Below the pieces are notes generated by a model. That model had not been told where the DNA came from, made no database searches, and saw only the letters and a list, made by a program, of their open reading frames with translations. Positions 6,187 through 12,778 of a DNA stretch of 20,135 bases are shown here, piece after piece (the first letter of the stretch is position 1; each line of letters starts with the position of its first letter). This DNA is from Bacillota bacterium (GTDB lineage: Bacteria; Bacillota; Clostridia; Christensenellales; SZUA-584). The stretch lies in the NCBI GenBank assembly GCA_023436525.1, contig JAEZIW010000090.1:1-20135 (forward strand). Direction: 5' to 3'. Made by a program: the position numbers and the translations under genes.

Positions 6187-7042
6187 GTGTTGCTCCTTTC
6201 TTAAGTTCGGTAATCAGCTCAGTGCCTGCAATCGCGCCGAATCCGCCCGGCAGCGGCTGCTGCGACAAACACACCACCACTTTTTGCCCAACCGAACAGC
6301 CTTTCAGCGCCGCCTGATCAATTTCGATGCCGTAAAAAAGGCTCTGCCCGGCTGCGGTGGCACATGGCACAATGCGAAGGCGCTCTGTCGGTTTTGGGTT
6401 TTTTCGCGAAACCGTCTCCATGAGTCCGGTTCCCAGCAGCTCTGTTGCTGCCGCGCGGCTTAAAAAAATAACATTGAGCCTGCTCAGCGGATCGCGCGCC
6501 AGGTTGCCAGAATCCGCAAATGCTTTCACCGTTATCTGTTTGTCGTCGCAGGTCAGCGTCAGCAAGACACAATATTCCTCGCTTTTAAGAGCCCTATGTT
6601 TCGCACGCGCCAGCAGCCACGTCAGTACCGCGCCAACGAGCAGCCCGATTAAAATGATGCGTACGGGTGCTTTCACCGCAAACGCACCGCCAATCATCAT
6701 CGGTTCACGCAAGCTCAGCATACACGCGTATACCGCACCGGCGAGCACAAACGAAACAGCCCAGAACGCGCAGGTGTTTTTCCAGAAGCCTTTCTCGCCG
6801 CGCCTGAAAAAAGCGATGAAGCACATCGCAAACCCTGCAGCGATTTTCACCGCAATCATCTCCGGCCAGCCGCTTAAACCCACCGCGACGCAACCGTAAA
6901 CGCCGCCCAGCGCCGCTGCCGCTGCGTATCGTCGCCACCGAAACGGCGTTCTGACAAGACGCGCTGCGAGCAGCACAATGAGCATATTGACAATAAAATT
7001 GTCGAGAAAAACAAGCTCAATATAGACCTTTTGCAACCCCAT
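5999..7042 (-). CDS. spoIIGA: Pro-sigma-E processing peptidase SpoIIGA, with overlapping C-terminal extension
   Basis: SpoIIGA is a membrane aspartic peptidase that activates sigma-E in the mother cell. Five hydrophobic segments lie in residues 8-148, followed by a soluble domain with the catalytic motif ADSGNLARDP (Asp177). The family is usually about 280-310 residues, and residue 285 here coincides with the sigE start. The frame stays open for about 62 more residues inside sigE (overlap 188 nt), giving an Ala/Gly/Arg-rich tail (AEAEAGGTGRLHQRERSAAA) that looks like an out-of-frame shadow of sigE. Either a stop codon was lost, or an indel shifted the end. The ATG at 7042 follows AAGGG; a TTG two codons on is an alternative. 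The gene begins a two-gene operon with sigE and has no ftsZ upstream. Confidence 0.9.
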   Translation of the reverse strand: MGLQKVYIELVFLDNFIVNMLIVLLAARLVRTPFRWRRYAAAAALGGVYGCVAVGLSGWPEMIAVKIAAGFAMCFIAFFRRGEKGFWKNTCAFWAVSFVLAGAVYACMLSLREPMMIGGAFAVKAPVRIILIGLLVGAVLTWLLARAKHRALKSEEYCVLLTLTCDDKQITVKAFADSGNLARDPLSRLNVIFLSRAAATELLGTGLMETVSRKNPKPTERLRIVPCATAAGQSLFYGIEIDQAALKGCSVGQKVVVCLSQQPLPGGFGAIAGTELITELKKGATHENAVGTTADCLVNAEAEAGGTGRLHQRERSAAAAADADGGRDAASAAGGGGQIGQTGAHRT

Positions 7043-7068
7043 CAGACCCTTGAATAAATGATGGGCAT

Positions 7069-7103
7069 ATTATATAGGTACTGTCACTTGATATATTGTA
7101 GAA
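7069..7103 (-). promoter_or_regulatory. Putative spoIIGA promoter with possible Spo0A box
   Basis: On the minus strand TATAAT (7074-7069) lies 27 bp before the ATG with no good -35 at 17 bp. TGTAGAA on the plus strand (7097-7103) differs in one base from the Spo0A box TGTCGAA and sits 22 bp from the -10, as expected where Spo0A replaces a canonical -35. This fits spoIIG-type promoters, but a 6-of-7 match is weak evidence. Confidence 0.35.
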
Positions 7104-7306
7104 CTACGCTGTAACAAAAAAATATTATGACGCAATATGAAAGCTTGCGCGAACAGACTGTCGGGTTATATCGTGCATTATCTTCGTTCATCGCGCTAAA
7201 GCTAGGCGGTATGTTTTTGTTTTATCACAGTCGGTAATTTTGTCACAGAAAATAAAGCATTTGCGGCGTATTGTGTTAGTCAATAAACAAACACGAGGAG
7301 CTTATA

Positions 7307-7615
7307 ATGGATAAAATAAAAAGGCCAAAGCGTATCAGCGCGAAAAAGGCCAAAGAGATGGTACAAACCGGCGTTGCCACACTGGTGGATGTGCGCTCAC
7401 CGCGCGAGTATGTGGGCGGGCATTTGAGCGGTGCGGTATCTTTGCCGCTGGATGAGCTTGCATCAAAAGCATCAAAGGTGCTGCCCGATAAGGAGAAATC
7501 CGTTGTTTTGTATTGCTTAAGCGGAGCACGCAGCGGCAGCGCCGCGCGTATGCTGGCACAAATGGGCTATCGGAATGTACGTAATTTGGGTGCGATGGCC
7601 AAGTGGAATGATTAA
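7307..7615 (+). CDS. Rhodanese-like domain protein
   Basis: A 102-residue single-domain cytoplasmic protein that would carry sulfur as a persulfide on its catalytic cysteine. The domain covers nearly the whole length: KEMV..GVATLVDVRSPREYVGGHLSGA holds the CH2A-type signature (VDVR, EY, GH), and the active-site loop C70-LSGARS matches the C-x-x-G-x-R rhodanese signature. The end (GYRNVRNLGAMAKWND) matches the family's final strand and helix. The start at 7307 follows GAGGAG at 5-6 bases. The donor and acceptor are not evident from neighbours: spoIIGA is divergent and the REP locus follows at once. Direct repeats TTTTRTCACAG at 7220 and 7238 lie upstream and could be regulatory. Confidence 0.92.
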   Translation: MDKIKRPKRISAKKAKEMVQTGVATLVDVRSPREYVGGHLSGAVSLPLDELASKASKVLPDKEKSVVLYCLSGARSGSAARMLAQMGYRNVRNLGAMAKWND

Positions 7616-7624
7616 TTATGTTCT

Positions 7625-7770
7625 GTAGGGTGCGACATCCTTGGCGCACCCTGCTGCGACGATAGCGCGCTTGGAAATCGCGCACTACAATCTCATGCCC
7701 ATTTTGTAGGGTGCGACATCCTTGGCGCACCCTGCTGCCAAGACAGCGCGCTCACAGATCGCGCATCCCA
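7625..7770 (+). repeat. Two tandem REP-pair (BIME-like) units upstream of the RAYT gene
   Basis: Two GTAG-led units start at 7625 and 7706, a period of 81 bp. Each has a first hairpin (GGGTGCG/CGCACCC, 10-nt loop) and then a second, inverted hairpin (GCGCG..CGCGC) that ends in CTAC, that is, GTAG on the other strand. So each 81-bp unit is a head-to-head pair of REPs, the layout called a BIME. The first unit is nearly identical to the copies inside the RAYT gene (3 differences from the 8200 copy in 81 bp); the second has diverged after the first hairpin. The region also separates the rhodanese from the RAYT gene and its hairpins may stop transcription. Confidence 0.85.
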
Positions 7771-7795
7771 TGGCAAAAACATGTACTGGCATCAT

Positions 7796-7824
7796 TTGCA
7801 TTTTTTGTGATTGTCTTTTATAAT
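7796..7824 (+). promoter_or_regulatory. Putative promoter of the RAYT gene
   Basis: TTGCAT (7796-7801), a 17-bp spacer and a perfect TATAAT (7819-7824) form a good housekeeping promoter. Predicted transcription would begin at about 7831, the ATG itself, so the message may be leaderless or use the second ATG at 7849. No ribosome site precedes either. Confidence 0.5.
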
Positions 7825-7830
7825 TTTGTT

Positions 7831-8577
7831 ATGACCAATGATAATAAAATGAAACATAACAGAAAAAGAACAAGGCTGAAAGAATATGATTATAGCTCTG
7901 CCGGCGTTTATTTCTTAACATTTTGCACTAAAAATCGGGAACCTTTGCTTTCAATTATCACAAGGTGCAGCATTAATAATGCACCAACCATCCAATACAC
8001 AAAGGATGGCTTATGTGTTGAAAAATCATTAAACTATATAAATGATAATCGCGACGATGTACATATTGATTATTATGTAATTATGCCGAATCATGTTCAT
8101 TTGCTTGTGACGGTTGAAGGCAATAATGTTGACAACGGATACGATTGTGATGGTGACAGCGCGCTTGGAAATCGCGCACTACAAGCTCATACCCATTCTG
8201 TAGGGTGCGACATCCTTGGCGCACCCTGCTGCGACGACAGCACGCTTGGAAATCGCGCACTACAATCTCATGCCCATTCTGTAGGGTGCGACATCCTTGG
8301 CGCACCCTGCTGCGACGACAGCACGCTTGGAGATCGCGCACTACAATCTCATACCCATTCTGTAGGGTGCGACATCCTTGCCGCACCACCTGCTCTCGGA
8401 ATCATACCACAACTCATTTCCTCCATAAAACGGTATACAACCAAAGCAAGCCATTATGACTTATGGCAAAGCGGATATCACGATCATATTATTCGGGATG
8501 AGCAGGATTATCTTATCCATTGGAAATACATTGACGATAATCCTGCAAAATGGGCTGAAGATAAATATTATATTTGA
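7831..8577 (+). CDS. REP-associated tyrosine transposase (RAYT, Y1/HUH family) with internal REP repeats
   Basis: RAYTs are IS200/IS605-like HUH endonucleases, usually single-copy, that bind and nick REP hairpins. This 248-residue protein has the family start KRTRLKEYDYSSAGVYFLTFCT (basic, then beta-strand), the metal-binding HxH in MPNHVHLLV (His88, His90), and the C-terminal helix with catalytic Tyr216 in LWQSGYHDHIIRDEQDY, followed by the typical YIDDNPAKWAEDKYY. Between them, residues about 109-187, lie tandem 27-residue repeats (SVGCDILGAPCCDD..) translated from the 81-bp REP pair. Without the insert it would be about 170 residues, the usual family size. The frame before 7831 only reads through a REP, so I reject a longer start; ATG at 7849 is an alternative. 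Both active-site motifs are intact, so activity is possible but unproven. Confidence 0.88.
   Translation: MTNDNKMKHNRKRTRLKEYDYSSAGVYFLTFCTKNREPLLSIITRCSINNAPTIQYTKDGLCVEKSLNYINDNRDDVHIDYYVIMPNHVHLLVTVEGNNVDNGYDCDGDSALGNRALQAHTHSVGCDILGAPCCDDSTLGNRALQSHAHSVGCDILGAPCCDDSTLGDRALQSHTHSVGCDILAAPPALGIIPQLISSIKRYTTKASHYDLWQSGYHDHIIRDEQDYLIHWKYIDDNPAKWAEDKYYI
8155..8387 (+). repeat. REP-pair array embedded in the RAYT reading frame
   Basis: GTAG-led units start at 8200, 8281 and 8362, exactly 81 bp apart, preceded by a half unit (8155-8199, second hairpin only) and ended by a broken first hairpin at 8362-8387. The two full units differ at two positions only. As 81 is 27 codons, every copy is read in the same frame and no stop is created. 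The units match the 7625-7705 copy outside the gene. Confidence 0.92.
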
Positions 8578-8630
8578 AAGCACATGGCAAACAGTTAACG
8601 TCATCGGGCCATCCTGCATGTTCACTTTGG

Positions 8631-8656
8631 ATGTCTCATGACGGCAGACATTTTTA
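8631..8656 (+). terminator. Possible terminator after the RAYT gene
   Basis: ATGTCT (8631-8636) pairs with AGACAT (8646-8651) across a 9-nt loop, followed by T-rich sequence. The stem is short and AT-containing, so this is tentative; it lies about 55 bp past the RAYT stop. Confidence 0.4.
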
Positions 8657-8664
8657 TATACCAA

Positions 8665-9048
8665 TTATATATCGAAAGGATAAATATTTATCTTCTCCAC
8701 CCGCAACGATAAGAACAAAGCTGTAAACGGAGTGCCTTGCGTCTCAACGAGAATGAGGCTGTCACCTAATCTCACGGTCAAACAGTGATCGTCATCATAA
8801 GACTCAAGCTTAACATTTAATACAATGTTTTTCTCATTGCTCCAAATCTTATAGTCATGCAATTCCGATTCGGATATGTTTGACCCCCAAATCAGACGAT
8901 CTGGAATCTCAAATTCGATGTGACATTCTTTAAAAAGCTCAGGCTCCGCACCTATCCAGTTGCCGAACGTAGCACCGTACGGCGTATTAAATTCAACCAG
9001 TATTCGCTGATTATCGGTTAGAACTTTCTTAACAACCTGGATCTTCAT
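8665..9048 (-). CDS. Hypothetical protein, 127 residues
   Basis: I do not recognise this family. The predicted protein is soluble and beta-rich with no signal peptide or membrane segment. It starts MKIQVVKKVLTDNQRILVEF, has aromatic and acidic clusters (GNWIGAEPELFKECHIEFEI) and a central acidic ESYDDDHCL, and ends in VEKINIYPFDI. Gene quality looks real: AGGAGA lies about 7 bases before the ATG, and codon use is like neighbouring genes. It is convergent with the RAYT gene. Small, lone, beta-rich acidic proteins next to mobile DNA are sometimes immunity-type or phage-derived proteins, but nothing in the sequence proves this. Confidence 0.65.
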   Translation of the reverse strand: MKIQVVKKVLTDNQRILVEFNTPYGATFGNWIGAEPELFKECHIEFEIPDRLIWGSNISESELHDYKIWSNEKNIVLNVKLESYDDDHCLTVRLGDSLILVETQGTPFTALFLSLRVEKINIYPFDI

Positions 9049-9065
9049 GCGCGATCTCCTAAAGC

Positions 9066-9197
9066 TTAAGTTATGTACCGGTGCTTATTATGTTCTTTCA
9101 CCTGCGCTTCGCTTACGCCCGTTTTTACAGATACCTTCTTCGCCGTCATGCGCTCTTTATGCAGCCGTCTGCAAAAGCACGGAATGCTCTCGCCCAT
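9066..9197 (-). CDS. Possible small HTH-like protein, 43 residues
   Basis: A short frame between the phosphoesterase gene (stop at 9227) and the 127-residue gene. It reads MGESIPCFCRRLHKERMTAK, then KVSVKTGVSEAQVKEHNKHR and YIT. The pattern (Arg-rich helix, then KVSVKTGVSEAQVKEH) looks like the first two helices of a helix-turn-helix of the Xre type. It starts 29 bp past the phosphoesterase stop and could be the last gene of that operon. Against it, there is no clear ribosome site before the ATG and no in-frame alternative start, so it could be a truncated remnant. Confidence 0.35.
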   Translation of the reverse strand: MGESIPCFCRRLHKERMTAKKVSVKTGVSEAQVKEHNKHRYIT

Positions 9198-9226
9198 CCG
9201 GTTCGAAAAGCCGTATCCAATTCCGC

Positions 9227-9700
9227 CTAAATCTTCACTGTTTTAAAGCTCGCCGCTCCGCGATCCACCGTGAGCAGCCCAACCGTTGCGGGGTGCATAC
9301 GCGGCTCACCGAGGCTGCCCGGGTTGCAAAGCTGAATTCCGTTCCAAAACTGAACTGTGGGCACGTGGGTATGCCCGAAAAGTGCAATATTTGCTTCTTG
9401 CTCCTGCGCAAAAATCCCCAGCCCGAGCAGCGAGGATTTCACGTTATGCTTATGCCCGTGCACCAGCAGTATTTTCACGCCTTCAACGGATAAAGCCAGC
9501 TCTGTTTCGGCATCTGAGCCCAAATCGCAATTGCCGCGCACGCTACATACGGGCTTGTCCGTTATTGTACGGATATAATCGGCATCACGGCTTGTATCGC
9601 CCAAATGAAATATCATATCCGCATCCGGGAATCGGCGCACCGCTGCCGTCATTTTCATCTTCGCACCATGTGTGTCACTGATGACCAATATCGTTTTCAT
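9227..9700 (-). CDS. YfcE/YsnB-type metallophosphoesterase
   Basis: A 157-residue calcineurin-like phosphodiesterase of the MJ0936/YfcE group. All metal-site motifs are present in order: SDTHG (Asp9, His11), GD (34-35), GNCD (56-59), HGH (81-83) and GHTH (109-112), which bind two divalent metals. Family members cleave model phosphodiesters; the physiological substrate is not settled. Its ATG overlaps the rdgB stop as ATGA (9697-9700), indicating translational coupling. It is the fourth gene of the gerM-rph-rdgB cluster, in the position of ysnB in B. subtilis. Confidence 0.93.
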   Translation of the reverse strand: MKTILVISDTHGAKMKMTAAVRRFPDADMIFHLGDTSRDADYIRTITDKPVCSVRGNCDLGSDAETELALSVEGVKILLVHGHKHNVKSSLLGLGIFAQEQEANIALFGHTHVPTVQFWNGIQLCNPGSLGEPRMHPATVGLLTVDRGAASFKTVKI

Positions 9701-10278
9701 ACGTCGGCGAGTTTTTTGCGGAGCGCCGACAGCGCACGCGCCCGGTGGCTGAACCCATTTTTGATTTCAGCGGGTATCTCAGCAAAGGTTTGTCCGAGTT
9801 CGGGAACAAAAAAAAGCGGATCGTAACCAAACCCGCCGCCGCCCGAGGGCGCATGGGCAATGACACCGCACACCTCACCGCATGCCGTTGTCACAACGCC
9901 GCCTGAAACAAGCGCCACCACGCTCACAAACCGCGCACTGCGGTTCGCAATGCCGTCGAGCGCCCGAAGCAATTTTTCGTTGTTCTTTGCGTCCGTCGCG
10001 TCGTCTCCGGCGTATCGTGCGGAATAGATACCCGGCGCGCCGCCAAGCGCATCGACGCACAGCCCGGAATCGTCGGCCAGCGCGTCGCAGCCCGCAAGGT
10101 CAGCCGCCTCGCGCGCTTTCTTTATTGCATTGGCTTCAAAGCTGTCACCGTCTTCCACAACCTCGAGGCTGATCCCCGCATCCTTAAGTGAGACGATTTC
10201 GTCGTAAAAACCGCCGAGTATCGCCTTGATTTCCTTCACCTTGCCCTGATTGTTCGTCGCAATCAACAGTCTGCTCAT
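9697..10278 (-). CDS. rdgB: XTP/dITP diphosphatase (RdgB/HAM1 family)
   Basis: This house-cleaning enzyme hydrolyses dITP, ITP and XTP to the monophosphates plus pyrophosphate, keeping deaminated purines out of DNA and RNA. The 193-residue length is normal. Signatures are the N-terminal ATNNQGKVKEI (7-17), FEANAIKKA (about 47-55), ADDSGLCVDALGGAPGIYSARYAG (68-91, with catalytic Asp69/Asp70), and GGGGFGYDPLFF near residue 150. Both ends overlap neighbours by ATGA: its start with the rph stop (10275-10278) and its stop with the phosphoesterase start. It corresponds to ysnA of Bacillus. Confidence 0.96.
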   Translation of the reverse strand: MSRLLIATNNQGKVKEIKAILGGFYDEIVSLKDAGISLEVVEDGDSFEANAIKKAREAADLAGCDALADDSGLCVDALGGAPGIYSARYAGDDATDAKNNEKLLRALDGIANRSARFVSVVALVSGGVVTTACGEVCGVIAHAPSGGGGFGYDPLFFVPELGQTFAEIPAEIKNGFSHRARALSALRKKLADV

Positions 10279-10988
10279 CCGTGCAGCGCGTCCTCCTGTA
10301 TCTTTTGTATCAGCGAAATGCCATGTGCCGCAAGCCCCATCAGCTCTCCCAGCTCTTCGGGAAGAATCGGACGCTTTTCGCCCGTGCCCTGCACCTCAAT
10401 AAATCCGCCTTCATGCGACATCACCACGTTCACGTCCGCTTCGGCCCGGCTGTCTTCATCATAGCATAAATCCAGCACGCAAGCGCCGTCCACAATGCCG
10501 CAGCTAACGGCCGCGATGCCCCTGACAACGGGTGATGCCGAAATGAGCCCGTCTTTTATCATTTTCTGCGCACATTCGCAAAGCGCAACATAAGCCCCAG
10601 TAATTGCGGCGGTGCGTGTGCCGCCGTCTGCATCCAGCACATCGCAATCAATATGCACGGTCAGCCCCGGCATCAGCGCCATATCCACAGCGCAGCGCAA
10701 GCTTCGCCCAATCAGCCGCCCGATCTCGGTGCTGCGCCCGTCGGGACGCTTGGTTTCACGCGGCTTCCGCATTGGCGTGCTGGCCGGCAGCATCGCGTAT
10801 TCCGCCGTCAGCCAGCCCTTGCCCGCGTTCTCAAGGAACGGCGGCACGCCTGTTTCGTACATGGCTGTGCAGAGCACTGTGGTTCTGCCCCAGCAAACCA
10901 GCGCGCTGCCATGCGCGTTTTTCAAATAGTTTTTTTGAATTGTCAAAGGCCGCAGCTGCTGCGCGGCGCGGCCATCTGTTCTTATCAT
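10275..10988 (-). CDS. rph: Ribonuclease PH
   Basis: RNase PH removes nucleotides from tRNA 3' ends by phosphorolysis, acting as a hexamer in the cytoplasm. The 237 residues carry the family marks: RTDGRAAQQLRP (3-14), HGSALVCWGRTTVLC (26-40), GWLTAEYAMLP (58-68), the phosphate-binding area with RPDGRSTEIGRLIGRSLR (81-98), and the catalytic DCDVLDADGGTRTAAITGA (114-132). The ATG at 10988 follows AAAGGG that overlaps the gerM stop codon, 13 bp between the genes. Being in one operon with rdgB links tRNA maturation to nucleotide clean-up, an arrangement widespread in Firmicutes. Confidence 0.96.
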   Translation of the reverse strand: MIRTDGRAAQQLRPLTIQKNYLKNAHGSALVCWGRTTVLCTAMYETGVPPFLENAGKGWLTAEYAMLPASTPMRKPRETKRPDGRSTEIGRLIGRSLRCAVDMALMPGLTVHIDCDVLDADGGTRTAAITGAYVALCECAQKMIKDGLISASPVVRGIAAVSCGIVDGACVLDLCYDEDSRAEADVNVVMSHEGGFIEVQGTGEKRPILPEELGELMGLAAHGISLIQKIQEDALHG

Positions 10989-11001
10989 CTGTATGTACCC
11001 T

Positions 11002-11964
11002 TTATTCTAATGTATTGACGAAATCCGGCGTCGCCATCGTCGTCTGCGAGGTGGATGTGTATTCCTTTCCATCCACCAGTATACGCACTTCATCGATATT
11101 GTCAAACTGCATCAGCGTTAATATAATGCTGCGCATCAGTGCTTTTTCCTGCTCCGGCTTCTCTTTCACCTGTTCCAGCTCTTTTGAGAAGTTTATAGAC
11201 GCCACACCGTTTTCGTCTACCGTTACACCCAGCAATTCAGTATCTTTGGGGAACATGCTGCGAAGGCCGCCCTGCCCGGGCCCTTTCACCAGTTCGCTCA
11301 TTGCCGCGAATGCATCTGCCTGACCGCCCACGTATTTGGTGACCGGTACAATGGCTGTTCCGGCTTCGTTCTCAAAATACAGCAGCAGCTTAGACGCGTC
11401 GCCGGTATCTTCTGACGATACCGAGCCCATCACATTCAGGTCAAACGTTTCAAAAGCCGCGCTGATATCCGTACCCAGAGGCAGCGCCTCCGTGCAGCCT
11501 TCCTGCCGAATTTTGACCTTGTCGATTGTGGGGAATTCGGTGAGCGTGTTGACCAGTGCCGTCACCTTGCTCAACTCATCCACGGCATCCTTGGCCTGAA
11601 TAGCCCCGCTGCTAAGCTGAATGGTTGCGACACCGTCTGTAATGGAAAGGCTGAGCTCGGTTCCCTCCGACAATACCGGATTGAGCCCCATGTACTCCAT
11701 CTGCGGATCGGTATTTGGATCGGCCACCAGCTCTGAAACGGCGGCTGCGCCAATGCCCTCCACCCATTCAATTTGCTTCATCACAGGCACAATATAACCA
11801 TAATCGTCCTCAAGATAAAGTATGGTATTTCTCATATTGGCGTCAGTATCGTCGATATTGGCCGCCGGTATTTCTTCACTTGGTGCTTCTTCCTTCGCGC
11901 CGCAGCCGACAAACCCAATCACAAGGAAAATCGCGGCAAGCACTGCCAGTGCCTTTTTCAGCAT
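11002..11964 (-). CDS. gerM: GerMN-domain lipoprotein, GerM-like
   Basis: A 320-residue exported lipoprotein with an N-terminal signal (LKKALAVLAAIFLVIGFVGC; lipidated Cys21) followed by a flexible acidic stretch. Two repeated GerMN domains follow (about 45-150 and 185-300), each with TILYL/LLLYFEN..G.IVPV starts and WVEGIGAAAVSELV or ADAFAAMSELVKGP. GerM of B. subtilis helps build the SpoIIIA-SpoIIQ channel across the forespore membranes and affects germination. I prefer the ATG at 11964, as GGGAGG is 8-9 bases before it but only 2 bases before the ATG at 11970. It heads the gerM-rph-rdgB-phosphoesterase cluster, the same order as in Bacillus. A TATACT is present on the minus strand upstream, around 11997-12002; sigma specificity is unclear. 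Confidence 0.9.
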   Translation of the reverse strand: MLKKALAVLAAIFLVIGFVGCGAKEEAPSEEIPAANIDDTDANMRNTILYLEDDYGYIVPVMKQIEWVEGIGAAAVSELVADPNTDPQMEYMGLNPVLSEGTELSLSITDGVATIQLSSGAIQAKDAVDELSKVTALVNTLTEFPTIDKVKIRQEGCTEALPLGTDISAAFETFDLNVMGSVSSEDTGDASKLLLYFENEAGTAIVPVTKYVGGQADAFAAMSELVKGPGQGGLRSMFPKDTELLGVTVDENGVASINFSKELEQVKEKPEQEKALMRSIILTLMQFDNIDEVRILVDGKEYTSTSQTTMATPDFVNTLE

Positions 11965-12181
11965 ACCCATTCCCTCCCACTATGCGCTTTTTAATAGTAT
12001 ATTAGGTGAAATGAACGCGTATGATTGCGCCTTAAGTTTGGTGCACAATATATTATGACTTTTGTTTAAGGCTTTCTGTGCAAAGCATAATACCGCTGTA
12101 CGCTAGCAAGGCGTAATCTAACCATGTTTATCATATCAGTATTGCGCAAATAATATGAGGAAACGGTTTTAGGAGCAGAAA

Positions 12182-12637
12182 TTGAAATTCGACATCATTT
12201 CAAATGTGTGCGACTGGAATGACCTTGGCCTTTTTGGCACACTTTATATCGAAGCGGACGGTCATCCGTTTCCGCATACGCACGAGCCCGGCAATATCAG
12301 CGAAACGCTGATACTATGGGCAGAGAGTTTGTGCAGCATGCTCGAATCGGCTTCGGGTGACACCGAGGAATTATTTTTCCCTGCTTGCGCGCATTCGTTC
12401 TCAATCCAGCTGAGCGGCTCCAGCTTTGCTTTAATTTGCTTGAAGCATGATGCAAAGCCGATTAATGCTCCACCTGTTGAGGTGTCATTTTTCAGTGTCG
12501 TGTGTGCCGTTTATTTGTTGATAGCAGAGCTGATATCAGACAATCGGTTCGACGGAATTGCGCACATTAAACGGCTGAAGAGTGTTTCGGCCCGTTTAAA
12601 AAAGGCTTCAAAATCATTCGGATTTCATTTCGAATAG
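12182..12637 (+). CDS. Hypothetical protein, 151 residues
   Basis: I do not recognise this family. The start is TTG at 12182, preceded by AGGAG at 6-7 bases, with no other good start. The sequence has an N-terminal beta/aromatic part (FDIISNVCDWNDLGLFGTLYIEADG), a His/Pro loop (HPFPHTHEPGN), a helical stretch (ETLILWAESLCSML), a hydrophobic segment (VSFFSVVCAVYLLIAELI, about 101-118) and a basic C-terminus (KRLKSVSARLKKASKSFGFHF). The hydrophobic segment could be a buried helix or one membrane span. It is a single gene with no clear partner. Confidence 0.6.
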   Translation: MKFDIISNVCDWNDLGLFGTLYIEADGHPFPHTHEPGNISETLILWAESLCSMLESASGDTEELFFPACAHSFSIQLSGSSFALICLKHDAKPINAPPVEVSFFSVVCAVYLLIAELISDNRFDGIAHIKRLKSVSARLKKASKSFGFHFE

Positions 12638-12778
12638 CCGTTTTTATTCTTTTAGTCAAAATAAAAATGCCCCCTCTGCAGGTGACATGAGAAGGCTTGG
12701 TCTATTCATCTTTTTATCGTTTGGTTAGATATGCTAACTATCCTCAAGGGTTCACAATAACGCCCGGGAAATCGAGGT

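Noticed and set aside
7127..7237. 36-codon ORF between spoIIGA and the rhodanese gene
   Set aside because: No ribosome site, lies in a promoter-rich intergene, and has no recognisable features beyond a hydrophobic tail.
7711..7830. Upstream extension of the RAYT frame, starting from GTG inside a REP
   Set aside because: The extra 40 residues are translated REP and AT-rich promoter sequence; family members start near the KRTRLKEYDY segment and a promoter lies inside the extension.
7625..8387. CRISPR array
   Set aside because: The unit is an 81-bp repeat without variable spacers, contains two hairpins with GTAG ends, and is read through as protein in the second block; no cas genes are present.
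9100..9240. Possible tRNA because of GGTTCGAAA near 9199
   Set aside because: The flanking bases do not form the T stem and no acceptor or anticodon stems can be drawn.
10604..11323. Long plus-strand frame across rph and the gerM-like gene
   Set aside because: It is antisense across two well-supported genes and crosses their junction, with a composition typical of a shadow frame.
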